Assembly (NCBI RefSeq): GCF_014168535.1
Contig: NZ_CP060007.1
Coordinates: 1,922,001-1,986,000 of the forward strand
Reading direction: 5' to 3'
DNA: 64,000 nucleotides
DNA from: Lacibacter sediminis
GTDB taxonomy: Bacteria > Bacteroidota > Bacteroidia > Chitinophagales > Chitinophagaceae
Shown: in pieces, positions 45,095 to 53,262 of the stretch
Layout of the letters: each line of letters starts with the position of its first letter
How positions within the stretch are numbered: the stretch's first letter is position 1
Program-made: the position numbers and the translations under genes
The notes under the pieces: model-generated
What the model was told of the DNA's origin: nothing
Seen by the model: only the letters and a program-made list of their open reading frames with translations
Databases searched by the model: none

Positions 45095-45877
45095 TCACAA
45101 AGATTTCTTCTGAAAAATAGCTTCTCCTGTTTGTTCGTTTATAGCCGACTTTAAAAGCGATGGATGCAGTTTCACCACTTCACCCACGATAATAATTGCA
45201 GGATTGCCAATGCCTTCGTAGGATGCTTTAAAGAAAATATCTTTTACTGTGCCAATCACCATCTTCTCATCTTTAGTAGTACCATTCTGAATAATGGCAA
45301 CAGGTGTATCGCTTTTGCCATGCGTTCTGAAAATATCCATAATGCCTTCGAGCTTACTCATGGCCATTAATATAATAACAGTAGCACTTGATTGTGCGGC
45401 TAATTGGATATCTGTTGATATCTCACCCGAACGGGTAGTTCCGGTTGTTACCCAAAAGCTTTCATTGATACCACGACAGGTGAGGGGAATCATTTGTGAA
45501 GCAGGTACAGCAATGGCACTGGAGATGCCGGGCACCAGTTCAACCTCCATTCCAGCCAGTCTTGCTGTTTCAATTTCTTCCTGGGCACGTCCAAACACAA
45601 ACGGATCGCCGCCTTTTAAGCGCACCACCACTTTATGTTTCTGGCCATACTCTACTATTAATGTATTGATCTCTTCCTGGGAAAGGGCATGGCAACCATA
45701 GCGTTTGCCCACAAAACGTTTGATGCAGTTGGACGAGGCATACTGCAGAAGTTCATCGTTGGCGAGTGCGTCATATAGTATCACATCAGCCTGCTCCAGC
45801 ATACGTATAGCTTTTATTGTAATAAGTTCCGGATCGCCTGGTCCAGCCCCAATAAGTAGCAATTTTCCCAGTTTCAT
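45095..45877 (-). CDS. cobA: Uroporphyrinogen-III C-methyltransferase
   Basis: A 260-residue cytoplasmic enzyme that methylates uroporphyrinogen III twice with S-adenosylmethionine, giving precorrin-2 for siroheme. Motifs: GAGPGDPELIT near residue 10, VVRLKGGDPFVFGRAQEE near 82, VPGISSAIAVPA near 115 and the TGTTR region near 142. It is the single-domain form, without a CysG-type oxidase/chelatase part, which must be encoded elsewhere. Its position facing nirB fits supply of siroheme for nitrite reductase. Confidence 0.95.
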   Translation of the reverse strand: MKLGKLLLIGAGPGDPELITIKAIRMLEQADVILYDALANDELLQYASSNCIKRFVGKRYGCHALSQEEINTLIVEYGQKHKVVVRLKGGDPFVFGRAQEEIETARLAGMEVELVPGISSAIAVPASQMIPLTCRGINESFWVTTGTTRSGEISTDIQLAAQSSATVIILMAMSKLEGIMDIFRTHGKSDTPVAIIQNGTTKDEKMVIGTVKDIFFKASYEGIGNPAIIIVGEVVKLHPSLLKSAINEQTGEAIFQKKSL

Positions 45878-45899
45878 ACAAATTAAATTAAAAAATATG

Positions 45900-45911
45900 T
45901 GATCGAAATCA
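45900..45911. promoter_or_regulatory. Candidate Crp/Fnr-family binding site 1
   Basis: TGATCGAAATCA, a perfect TGAT-N4-ATCA dyad matching the core of the FNR site (TTGAT-N4-ATCAA). It lies 23 bases upstream of cobA and 160 bases upstream of nirB, in the divergent intergenic region. Confidence 0.5.
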
Positions 45912-45952
45912 TGTTTCGGTCAATAAAAATACAAAAAATAGCCTTAATTTCA

Positions 45953-45964
45953 TGACAGAAATCA
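45953..45964. promoter_or_regulatory. Candidate Crp/Fnr-family binding site 2
   Basis: TGACAGAAATCA has the same length and spacing as site 1 and differs by one base in the half-sites (TGAC instead of TGAT). Its centre is 53 bases from that of site 1 and about 110 bases upstream of the nirB ATG. Confidence 0.4.
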
Positions 45965-46070
45965 TTTAATACTCTGCTGATAGTTGGGTTTGCCATAAAA
46001 AATATTAAATGATTAAAAATTATAATACGATTGTTTGCTACCATTGTTGTTACACTTAAACAATAAGATT

Positions 46071-48569
46071 ATGAAAGTGGTAGTAATTGGAAACGGCATG
46101 GTGGGTTACAAGTTTTGCGAAAAGCTTGTAAAAAAGAACATTGCCGGCAATATCTCCATCGTGGTTTTTGGAGAAGAAGTAAGACCTGCTTACGACAGGG
46201 TTCATTTAAGTGAATATTTCGCCGGTAAATCTGCCGACGATCTTTCCCTCGCTCCCAAAGAATGGTATACTGAAAATGGTATTGTATTACATCTTTCCGA
46301 TCCCGTGGTATCAATCGACCGGGAAAAGAAAACCGTACACTCACACGCAGGTATAACCGAAACTTACGATTACCTGGTCCTGGCTACAGGTTCTGCAGCA
46401 TTTGTGCCCCCGATTCCGGGAGTTGAAAAAGAAGGTGTATTTATCTACCGCACCATTGAAGACCTGGAACTGATGACCAAATGGGCAAAGAAATCAAAGA
46501 AGGGTGCGGTGATCGGTGGTGGCTTGCTGGGATTAGAAGCTGCGAAAGCCATGCTTGATCTGGGTGTTACCGATACGCAGGTAATTGAGTTTGCTCCACG
46601 TTTAATGCCCCGCCAGATAGATGATGCGGGTTCAAGATTATTACAATCGAAATTAGAAGACCTCGGTCTTACAATTCATACATCAAAAAATACCACGGCT
46701 ATAAATGGTGATGAAGCAATTGCCAGCATGAGTTTTTCTGATGATAGTTCTTTTGATGTTGACATGCTCGTGATCTCTGCCGGTATTAAACCAAGAGATG
46801 AACTGGCAAGAAATGCAGCAATTGAAGTTGGTCCACGTGGAGGAATAACCGTTAACGATAACTTGCAAACATCCGACCCTTTTATTTTTGCTATTGGTGA
46901 ATGTGCATTACATAAAGGAATGATCTATGGTTTGGTTGCTCCCGGTTACGAAATGGCCGAAGTGGTGGTGACTAATTTAACAGGAGGTGAAAAATCGTTT
47001 ACCGGTTTTGATATGAGCACCAAGCTAAAATTAATTGGTGTGGATGTAGCCAGCTTTGGCGATCCGTTTGTGAGTGGAGAAGGAATAAGAAGTATTGTGT
47101 TTGATGACAGTGTGAAAGGTGTTTACAAACGCATTAATGTAAGTGCCGATGGTAAAGAATTATTGGGCGGAATTTTAGTGGGTGATGCAGAGCAATACAA
47201 TATGTTGTTGCAAACCTGTAAGAACAAAGTGGTGTTGCCTCCAAATACAGAAGATGTTATTCTTGGTGCAAGAGGTGGTGAAGGTGAGGGTGGTGCCGGT
47301 GTTACAAGTTTGCCTGATGATGCAGTGATCTGCAGTTGCGAAGCTGTAACAAAAGGAGCTATCTGCGAATCAGTTGTATTGGGTTATGAAACTGTTGATG
47401 GCATTAAGAAATGCACCAAAGCAGGTACCGGTTGTGGTGGTTGTGTGCCAATGGTGAAAGACTTGATGTTGCATACCATGAAAACACAAGGCAAGGTTGT
47501 TCGTAATGTATTGTGCGAACACTTTGATTACAGTCGCCAGGAATTATTTGATCTCATCAAAATAAACGATCTGCGTACATACGATGCAGTGCTGGATAAA
47601 TTTGGTAAAGGTGATGGTTGCGAATTGTGCAAACCTCCTGTTGCATCGATCCTTGCAAGTTTGTGGAATGAAGTGATCCTGAAAAAAGGAAATGATACGG
47701 CACAGGATAGTAATGATCGTTTCTTAGCGAATATTCAAAAAGGTGGAACCTATTCTGTAGTTCCTCGTATTCCCGGTGGAGAAATTACGCCTGATAAATT
47801 AATTGTGATTGGACAGGTAGCGAAGAAATACAATCTCTATACAAAGATCACCGGCGGTCAACGTATTGATCTGTTTGGTGCACACTTAAGTGATCTTCCA
47901 AATATCTGGGAAGAATTAATTGAAGCTGGTTTCGAAAGCGGACATGCTTACGGTAAAAGTTTACGTACAGTAAAAAGTTGCGTTGGAAGTACCTGGTGTC
48001 GTTTCGGTTTGCATGATAGTGTAAGTTTTGCAATACGGGTTGAAGAACGCTATCGTGGTCTTCGTTCACCACATAAATTAAAAGGTGGTGTTAGTGGTTG
48101 CATCCGTGAGTGTGCTGAAGCACAGAGTAAAGACTTTGGAATTATTGCAACAGAAAAAGGCTGGAACCTGTATGTATGCGGCAACGGCGGTAGTAAACCT
48201 CAACATGCATTGTTACTCGCTTCTGATATTGATGAAGAAACATGTGTAAAGTATCTCGATCGTTTCTTAATGTTTTATGTAAAAACTGCTGATCCGTTAA
48301 CACGTACAGCTACATGGTTAAATAAGATGGAAGGTGGTATTGATTATCTGCGTTCAGTTGTTGTGCATGATGCATTAGGAATGAATGCAGAGTGGGAAGC
48401 GGCAATGGAAAACCATGTAAACACTTACGAGTGCGAATGGAAAGCTGCGATTGAAACGCCTGAATTACGTAAACGCTTTAATCACTTTGTAAACGCACCT
48501 GAAGTGAAAGATCCAACAGTTGTGTTTGATCCAATGCGTGAACAGAAGCGTGCGAAAGAATGGAAATAA
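46071..48569 (+). CDS. nirB: NAD(P)H-dependent assimilatory nitrite reductase, large subunit
   Basis: An 832-residue cytoplasmic enzyme reducing nitrite to ammonium. FAD- and NAD-binding domains occupy about 1-310 (GNGMVG at the start, GGGLLGLEAAK near 145). A BFD-like [2Fe-2S] domain follows with C421, C423 and GCGGC about 30 residues later. Then come the ferredoxin-like half domain and the siroheme/[4Fe-4S] domain with C637-x5-C643 and C677-x3-C681. The length is typical of NirB. ATG 46071 begins the canonical KVVVIGNGM; an upstream in-frame extension has no support. nirD follows 215 bases later, an unusually wide gap. Confidence 0.97.
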   Translation: MKVVVIGNGMVGYKFCEKLVKKNIAGNISIVVFGEEVRPAYDRVHLSEYFAGKSADDLSLAPKEWYTENGIVLHLSDPVVSIDREKKTVHSHAGITETYDYLVLATGSAAFVPPIPGVEKEGVFIYRTIEDLELMTKWAKKSKKGAVIGGGLLGLEAAKAMLDLGVTDTQVIEFAPRLMPRQIDDAGSRLLQSKLEDLGLTIHTSKNTTAINGDEAIASMSFSDDSSFDVDMLVISAGIKPRDELARNAAIEVGPRGGITVNDNLQTSDPFIFAIGECALHKGMIYGLVAPGYEMAEVVVTNLTGGEKSFTGFDMSTKLKLIGVDVASFGDPFVSGEGIRSIVFDDSVKGVYKRINVSADGKELLGGILVGDAEQYNMLLQTCKNKVVLPPNTEDVILGARGGEGEGGAGVTSLPDDAVICSCEAVTKGAICESVVLGYETVDGIKKCTKAGTGCGGCVPMVKDLMLHTMKTQGKVVRNVLCEHFDYSRQELFDLIKINDLRTYDAVLDKFGKGDGCELCKPPVASILASLWNEVILKKGNDTAQDSNDRFLANIQKGGTYSVVPRIPGGEITPDKLIVIGQVAKKYNLYTKITGGQRIDLFGAHLSDLPNIWEELIEAGFESGHAYGKSLRTVKSCVGSTWCRFGLHDSVSFAIRVEERYRGLRSPHKLKGGVSGCIRECAEAQSKDFGIIATEKGWNLYVCGNGGSKPQHALLLASDIDEETCVKYLDRFLMFYVKTADPLTRTATWLNKMEGGIDYLRSVVVHDALGMNAEWEAAMENHVNTYECEWKAAIETPELRKRFNHFVNAPEVKDPTVVFDPMREQKRAKEWK

Positions 48570-48726
48570 AGATTTTTGGTTTTGAATAATACGATTGTTG
48601 CCATATAGAAAATTGCTTTTAACCTCCGAATAATACTCCAAACGAATTTTCGATGATTGATTGCTAAGGCCCCAATGGCCACTTTTCTGCGATTGCCTGC
48701 ATATAAAAAAAGGAAGCTCTGTTCTG

Positions 48727-48740
48727 TTGTGTAAACACAA
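48727..48740. promoter_or_regulatory. TTGTG-N4-CACAA dyad upstream of nirD
   Basis: TTGTGTAAACACAA is a 5-N4-5 dyad with the geometry of Crp/Fnr-family operators but a different half-site from those at nirB. It lies 44 bases before the nirD ATG. It could be an operator or a chance palindrome. Confidence 0.3.
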
Positions 48741-48784
48741 GTTTTATCAACAGGTATTCATTAAGTCCTTTAAGTACTAAAAAT

Positions 48785-49132
48785 ATGATCGCAGAAAAAA
48801 CAATTACCTGGTTTGCCGCCTGCAGAGTATCAGATGTTCCTGCAAACGGTGGCGTGTGTGTGAAATACAACGACACACAGATTGCACTTTTCCATTTTAC
48901 AAGACGAGATGAGTGGTATGCCACACAAAACGAATGCCCGCATCGTCAGCAAATGGCGTTGAGCCGTGGCATGATCGGTACGCAAAACGAAGAGCCGAAA
49001 GTTGCCTGCCCCTTTCACAAAAAAACATTTTCACTGGTTACAGGCGAATGCCTGAGTGGCGATGAATGCGCTATTAAAACCTACGAGGTGAAAGTGGAAG
49101 AGGGCATGGTCTACATCGGTGTTGAAGATTAA
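48785..49132 (+). CDS. nirD: Nitrite reductase small subunit (Rieske type)
   Basis: A 115-residue Rieske-like protein that pairs with NirB. Both halves of the [2Fe-2S] ligand set are present: CPH near residue 49 and CPFH near residue 76. Many NirD proteins have lost these ligands, so this one may truly carry a cluster. It is cytoplasmic and of normal length. It lies 215 bases after nirB, with a 14-base dyad in the gap. Confidence 0.93.
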   Translation: MIAEKTITWFAACRVSDVPANGGVCVKYNDTQIALFHFTRRDEWYATQNECPHRQQMALSRGMIGTQNEEPKVACPFHKKTFSLVTGECLSGDECAIKTYEVKVEEGMVYIGVED

Positions 49133-49211
49133 TAATACATTATTTCAAAACCAAAACTGAAGAATAAATGAAGAGAAAGTAAACTAATTATCAGCAAAGC
49201 TGAAAAAAATA

Positions 49212-49238
49212 GCCCGGCAGATGGCAGTCTAACCGGGC
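49212..49238 (+). other. GC-rich hairpin in the leader of the porin gene
   Basis: GCCCGG and CCGGGC pair around a 15-base loop with no T-run behind. It lies in the leader 46 bases before the porin ATG; it may stabilise or regulate the mRNA. Confidence 0.35.
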
Positions 49239-49283
49239 CGTATGATTCCAGGATTTATCACCTTAAAATCGACCAAAATTAAC

Positions 49284-50876
49284 ATGAAAAATTTTAAAAC
49301 AACACGAATAATCTTTTTGAGCTTAATGCTACTAGCTTATTGCACAACAAAGGCACAGTTTACATTATCAGGCCAGCTCCGCACACGTACTGAAGTGCGT
49401 AACGGCTTGGGCAACCTCGTATTGAAAGGTTCGAAACCCGCCGTGTTCACTTCACAACGTACGAGATTGAACTTTGGCTATAAATGGGACAGATTAACTT
49501 TTGGAGTGGCAGTACAGGATGTTCGTGTTTGGGGACAGGATGCATCATCTATTTCAAATGCAGATGGTAACCGTTTGATGCTGCATGAAGGTTGGGCAGA
49601 TCTTACATTGTTCAACGTTGCAGATACAACCATCAAAGCAAAAGGTATTGACCTGATGAGCCTCAAAGTAGGTCGCCAGGAATTAATTTATGATGATGTG
49701 CGTTTGATCGGCAATTTAGACTGGTTGCAACAGGCCCGCCGTCATGATATGGCGTTGATGAAAACAGTTCACAAAGGATGGCAGATCGATATCGGTTATG
49801 CGTTCAATCAAAACACAGATGCATTTGGATATACCGGAACTGGTTATGTTCCGTCCAATGTACCTGCGTATGTAAAAAACTCATTGGGTACATTAGTGCC
49901 AACACCAGCAGGCATGTTGCCAATGGCAACAGCCGGCAGTGCAAGTAATAACAGCAGCAAAACAGGAGCACCTGTCTGGATGAATCCTCCCACAACAAAT
50001 GGTGGTAACCAGGATTACAAATCATTTGCGAGTTTGTATATCAGCAAAAAAATTAAGCAGACTAAATTCTCTGCGCTCTTCTTCAACGACAATTTCGGTA
50101 AATACAAACTTGATTCAGCAGGCAGCGATGCTACAGGTTATGTATATGGTCGTCGCTTTGTTTCTTCCGGCGCATCAGATGCGTTCAATTATAAAGGAAC
50201 CAATCAACGTTACACGTATGGTTTAATGATCAACCAAACGATAGGTAATGCATCCGGTTTTGGAAAGATCGCATTCCAGGGAGCTTTCTATGCACAAAGT
50301 GGTAAGAACCGTGATGGTGTGAAAATGAAAGAAGCCTATCACTATGCATTGTCTGCAACTTATCAAAAAGGAAAGATCAGTGTAACACCCGGTTATGAAT
50401 TCTTAAGTGGTAACGATGCAACAACTGCAACAGATGAAAAGTTTGATCCATTATATGGTACGCCACACCGTCATTGGGGTTACATGGATTATTTCTATGT
50501 AGGTACAGGTTCACCTGCAGGTGGTTTAAAAAATCCTTACCTCAAAGTGAAATACACAGGCACTGCATTAACAGCAGGTGTTGATTTTCACTTGTTCTCT
50601 ATTGATAAAAACATGAAGAAAGCTGATGGCTCCTTCATTGGAAAAGATCTTGGTAATGAACTTGATTTCCTGTTGAACTACAACATGAACAAGTTCACTA
50701 ATATAGAATTGGGTTATTCAATCATGAATGCAACCGGCAGCATGGCAATTGCAAAAGGACAGGCAACAACTGATGCGGCAGCTGCTAATTACAGGAAAAC
50801 AGGTAACTGGTTTTATGCGATGCTTCGCTTTACGCCTGATTTCTTTTACACAAAGCCGGTAGCGATCAAACAGTAA
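49284..50876 (+). CDS. Outer-membrane porin of the alginate-export (AlgE-like) family
   Basis: A 530-residue outer-membrane protein: signal peptide (ending TTKAQF), then a large barrel of alternating strands beginning LSGQLRTRTEVRNG and with a DDVRLIGNLDWLQQ motif near residue 145, as in the alginate_exp domain family. In Bacteroidota such porins are often encoded with nitrate/nitrite genes rather than with alginate genes. Here it lies between nirD and nrtA, so a role as outer-membrane channel for nitrate is likely (context inference). ATG 49284 starts the signal peptide; the earlier in-frame ATG gives a poor N-terminus. Confidence 0.85.
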   Translation: MKNFKTTRIIFLSLMLLAYCTTKAQFTLSGQLRTRTEVRNGLGNLVLKGSKPAVFTSQRTRLNFGYKWDRLTFGVAVQDVRVWGQDASSISNADGNRLMLHEGWADLTLFNVADTTIKAKGIDLMSLKVGRQELIYDDVRLIGNLDWLQQARRHDMALMKTVHKGWQIDIGYAFNQNTDAFGYTGTGYVPSNVPAYVKNSLGTLVPTPAGMLPMATAGSASNNSSKTGAPVWMNPPTTNGGNQDYKSFASLYISKKIKQTKFSALFFNDNFGKYKLDSAGSDATGYVYGRRFVSSGASDAFNYKGTNQRYTYGLMINQTIGNASGFGKIAFQGAFYAQSGKNRDGVKMKEAYHYALSATYQKGKISVTPGYEFLSGNDATTATDEKFDPLYGTPHRHWGYMDYFYVGTGSPAGGLKNPYLKVKYTGTALTAGVDFHLFSIDKNMKKADGSFIGKDLGNELDFLLNYNMNKFTNIELGYSIMNATGSMAIAKGQATTDAAAANYRKTGNWFYAMLRFTPDFFYTKPVAIKQ

Positions 50877-50933
50877 TGATGTGATGAATGAACAGAAGAG
50901 GTAATGATTAGTAACACTTAAAACAACAACAAC

Positions 50934-52142
50934 ATGAAACTCTCAATAAAAAAACTGGTTCTTTTTTCAGCAATGGCGCTGTTGCTTACAGGCATGTTCG
51001 CCTTTAAACTTTCTACGCCTTCACGTAAAATAAAACTGGGGTTTATTCCTCTTACCGATTGCGCACCGCTGGTAGTGGCAAAAGAACTCGGACTCTTTGC
51101 GAAGTATGGAGTGGATGTGGAACTTGAAAAACAAGCATCATGGGCAGTGGTACGTGATAAAATATTGAACGGTGAATTAGATGGCGCACATTGTTTATTC
51201 TCAATGCCGCTTTCTGTTTACACAGGTGTTGGTGGTAAGGCAGGTTCCGAAATGAAAATTGCGATGGTGTTAAATAACAATGGCCAGGCAATTACATTGT
51301 CAAAAGATTTTTGCGGACAGGTTGGGTTTAAACAAGTGAACAAAGCTGCAGGTGGAGTAAAAAATGTTCAGGGCAGAAAGGAAGTAACCTTTGCACAAAC
51401 ATTTCCCGGCGGTACGCATGATATCTGGTTGCGTTACTGGATGTCGGCAGCAGGTATCAATCAGAAATCAGTTGGTATCATTACCATTCCTCCTCCGCAA
51501 ATGGTGGCCAACATGCGTGTTGATAATATGGAAGGTTTTTGTGTTGGTGAACCATGGAATGGTGTTGCAGCCGCACAAAACGTTGGCTTTACACATATCT
51601 CTTCACAGGATCTCTGGAAGAATCATCCTGAAAAAGCATTGGTTGTGAATTCAGCTTTTGCTTCTGCCAGCAGGGAAGATCTCAAGAAAGTAATGAAAGC
51701 AATTGTTGAAGCATGCAGGTGGCTCGATGTAATGAGCAACAGGTCAAAAGCAGCTTCATGGCTTTCAAAACCAAATTATGTAAATGCGCCTGTTCAGGTA
51801 TTGGAAGCAAGATTGAAAGGTTCATACGATCTCGGTTGCGAGTTAGGTGTACAAAAGTATAAAGATGATTACATGACGTTTTATAATAACGGTATTGTAA
51901 ACATGCCTAAGAAATCATACACCGCATGGTTTCTTGCACAGTATGTTCGTTTTGGATATTTAAAAGCTGAGCCGAATTACAAAGGCATTGCAGAAAAATT
52001 AGTGTTGGATGATCTGTTTGCAGAAGTAGCAAAAGAAATGGGTATACCGGTGCAAACGGATATGCAGGTGATCAAAACAAATTTTGATGTGGCATTTGAT
52101 CCAAACAATGTATCGGCTTATTTGAAAACAACAAAACATTAA
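50934..52142 (+). CDS. nrtA: ABC transporter nitrate-binding protein (NrtA/CmpA type)
   Basis: A 402-residue periplasmic or membrane-tethered solute-binding protein. After an N-terminal signal/anchor (about 7-24, no lipobox Cys) the NrtA/CmpA/SsuA-like fold begins KIKLGFIPLTDCAPLVVAKELG and includes ASWAVVRDKI, DGAHCLFSMP, FPGGTHDIWLRYW and GFCVGEPWN, all characteristic of the nitrate/bicarbonate-binding group. It delivers nitrate (possibly nitrite) to NrtB/NrtD. A stable hairpin separates it from nrtB. Confidence 0.93.
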   Translation: MKLSIKKLVLFSAMALLLTGMFAFKLSTPSRKIKLGFIPLTDCAPLVVAKELGLFAKYGVDVELEKQASWAVVRDKILNGELDGAHCLFSMPLSVYTGVGGKAGSEMKIAMVLNNNGQAITLSKDFCGQVGFKQVNKAAGGVKNVQGRKEVTFAQTFPGGTHDIWLRYWMSAAGINQKSVGIITIPPPQMVANMRVDNMEGFCVGEPWNGVAAAQNVGFTHISSQDLWKNHPEKALVVNSAFASASREDLKKVMKAIVEACRWLDVMSNRSKAASWLSKPNYVNAPVQVLEARLKGSYDLGCELGVQKYKDDYMTFYNNGIVNMPKKSYTAWFLAQYVRFGYLKAEPNYKGIAEKLVLDDLFAEVAKEMGIPVQTDMQVIKTNFDVAFDPNNVSAYLKTTKH

Positions 52143-52154
52143 AAATGGTGAGTG

Positions 52155-52191
52155 GTCAGTGGTGAGTTGTAAGTAATGATTCACCGCTGAC
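52155..52191 (+). other. Intercistronic hairpin between nrtA and nrtB
   Basis: GTCAGTGGTGA pairs with TCACCGCTGAC (11 bp, one G:T) and weaker pairs continue inside. The left arm is part of a degenerate GTGAGTGGTCAGTGGTGAG repeat. No T-run follows, so it more likely protects the nrtA mRNA end than terminates transcription, allowing more binding protein than permease. Confidence 0.5.
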
Positions 52192-52212
52192 GATCACAAT
52201 AAAATATTTACA

Positions 52213-52998
52213 ATGAAAAATTTCTTCTCCATAAAAACGCTTCTTTCAGCGGTCTACTTTTTAGGTGGGCTTGCGCTGATGGGTGGTATATGGGAATTAA
52301 TTGCAGCTATCACTAAACATGAGATCCCAACACCGGCAATGACATGGGAAGTGTTTAAAGAAGTTATGCAAAATCCCATGCAGAACGATCCTGATTACAA
52401 AGGCATCGGTGTGAAATTGATCAGCTCACTCAGTCGTGTAGGAATTGGTTTTGGCTTTGGTAGTTTATTCGCTATTCCGATTGGTTTGATCATGGGGTCA
52501 AATAAAATTACCATGAACATCATTAATCCAATGGTGCAGATACTTCGCCCTGTTTCTCCATTGGCATGGTTCCCGTTGGGACTTGCCATTTTCCAGGACT
52601 CACCACAGGCAAGCATCTTTATGATCTTCATTTGTTCATTGTGGCCAACGCTTATCAATACAGCATTTGGTGTATCACATATTCCGCAGGATCATAAAAA
52701 TGTTGGAAAGGCATTTGGCTTTTCCCGTTGGAAATACATTACAAAAATTGTGTTGCCTTATACATTCCCGCACATCTTAACCGGTTTGCGTTTGTCGATT
52801 GGTGTGGCATGGATGGTAATTGTAGCAGGAGAGATGTTATCAGGTGGTATGGGGCTTGGATATTTTGTTTGGGAAGAAGGATTTAATGGCGGCAGTGTTG
52901 CAAAGATCCTTGTAGCCATCATCATCATTGGTATTGTTGGGTTGTTGCTCGACAGAATTTTTATGGCTTTGCAAAAGCGTTTCAGCTTCGCTGCATAA
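52213..52998 (+). CDS. nrtB: ABC transporter nitrate permease
   Basis: A 261-residue inner-membrane permease with about six transmembrane helices and the binding-protein-dependent transport signature (EAA-loop) around residue 170 (AFGFSRWKYITKIVLP, then HILTGLRLSIGVAW). PVSPLAWFPLGL near 115 is typical for the NrtB/SsuC/TauC group. It works with NrtA and the ATPase encoded 265 bases downstream, on the far side of the small NrtS-like gene. Confidence 0.94.
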   Translation: MKNFFSIKTLLSAVYFLGGLALMGGIWELIAAITKHEIPTPAMTWEVFKEVMQNPMQNDPDYKGIGVKLISSLSRVGIGFGFGSLFAIPIGLIMGSNKITMNIINPMVQILRPVSPLAWFPLGLAIFQDSPQASIFMIFICSLWPTLINTAFGVSHIPQDHKNVGKAFGFSRWKYITKIVLPYTFPHILTGLRLSIGVAWMVIVAGEMLSGGMGLGYFVWEEGFNGGSVAKILVAIIIIGIVGLLLDRIFMALQKRFSFAA

Positions 52999-53010
52999 AA
53001 CCTAAAACAG

Positions 53011-53214
53011 ATGTTTATGAATAAGAAAAATATAACAACAGCTTTACTGGTAGCAGTGATCGTTGGAACTATTCTGAATATAATAAACAGCTATGAAGTG
53101 ATTGTGAATGGAACATTTACAGGTAAGAACATGCTCAGGATCATGCTCACCTACATCACACCATTTTGTGTGTCGCTTTATTCTTCAACAAAAGCTTCAA
53201 AGCAAAAAGCATGA
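53011..53214 (+). CDS. nrtS: Small membrane protein resembling nitrate/nitrite transporter NrtS
   Basis: A 67-residue protein with two predicted transmembrane helices (about 9-27 and 42-60). The sequence VAVIVGTILNIINSYEV in the first and LTYITPFCVSLYSS in the second resemble the NrtS family, a small membrane transporter type reported in cyanobacteria and other bacteria. It lies 12 bases after nrtB and 48 before the ATPase gene, inside the ABC operon. ATG 53017 (two codons later) is an alternative start. It could act as an independent nitrate carrier or associate with the ABC permease. The family call is from recall of conserved segments. Confidence 0.72.
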   Translation: MFMNKKNITTALLVAVIVGTILNIINSYEVIVNGTFTGKNMLRIMLTYITPFCVSLYSSTKASKQKA

Positions 53215-53262
53215 ACGGAGTGATAACAGAAAACGAAATTTTAAATTCTTAACTGAAAAGTT

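Noticed and set aside
45294-45701. 135-codon open frame antisense to cobA
   Set aside because: Shadow of the well-conserved methyltransferase; no domain and no start signal.
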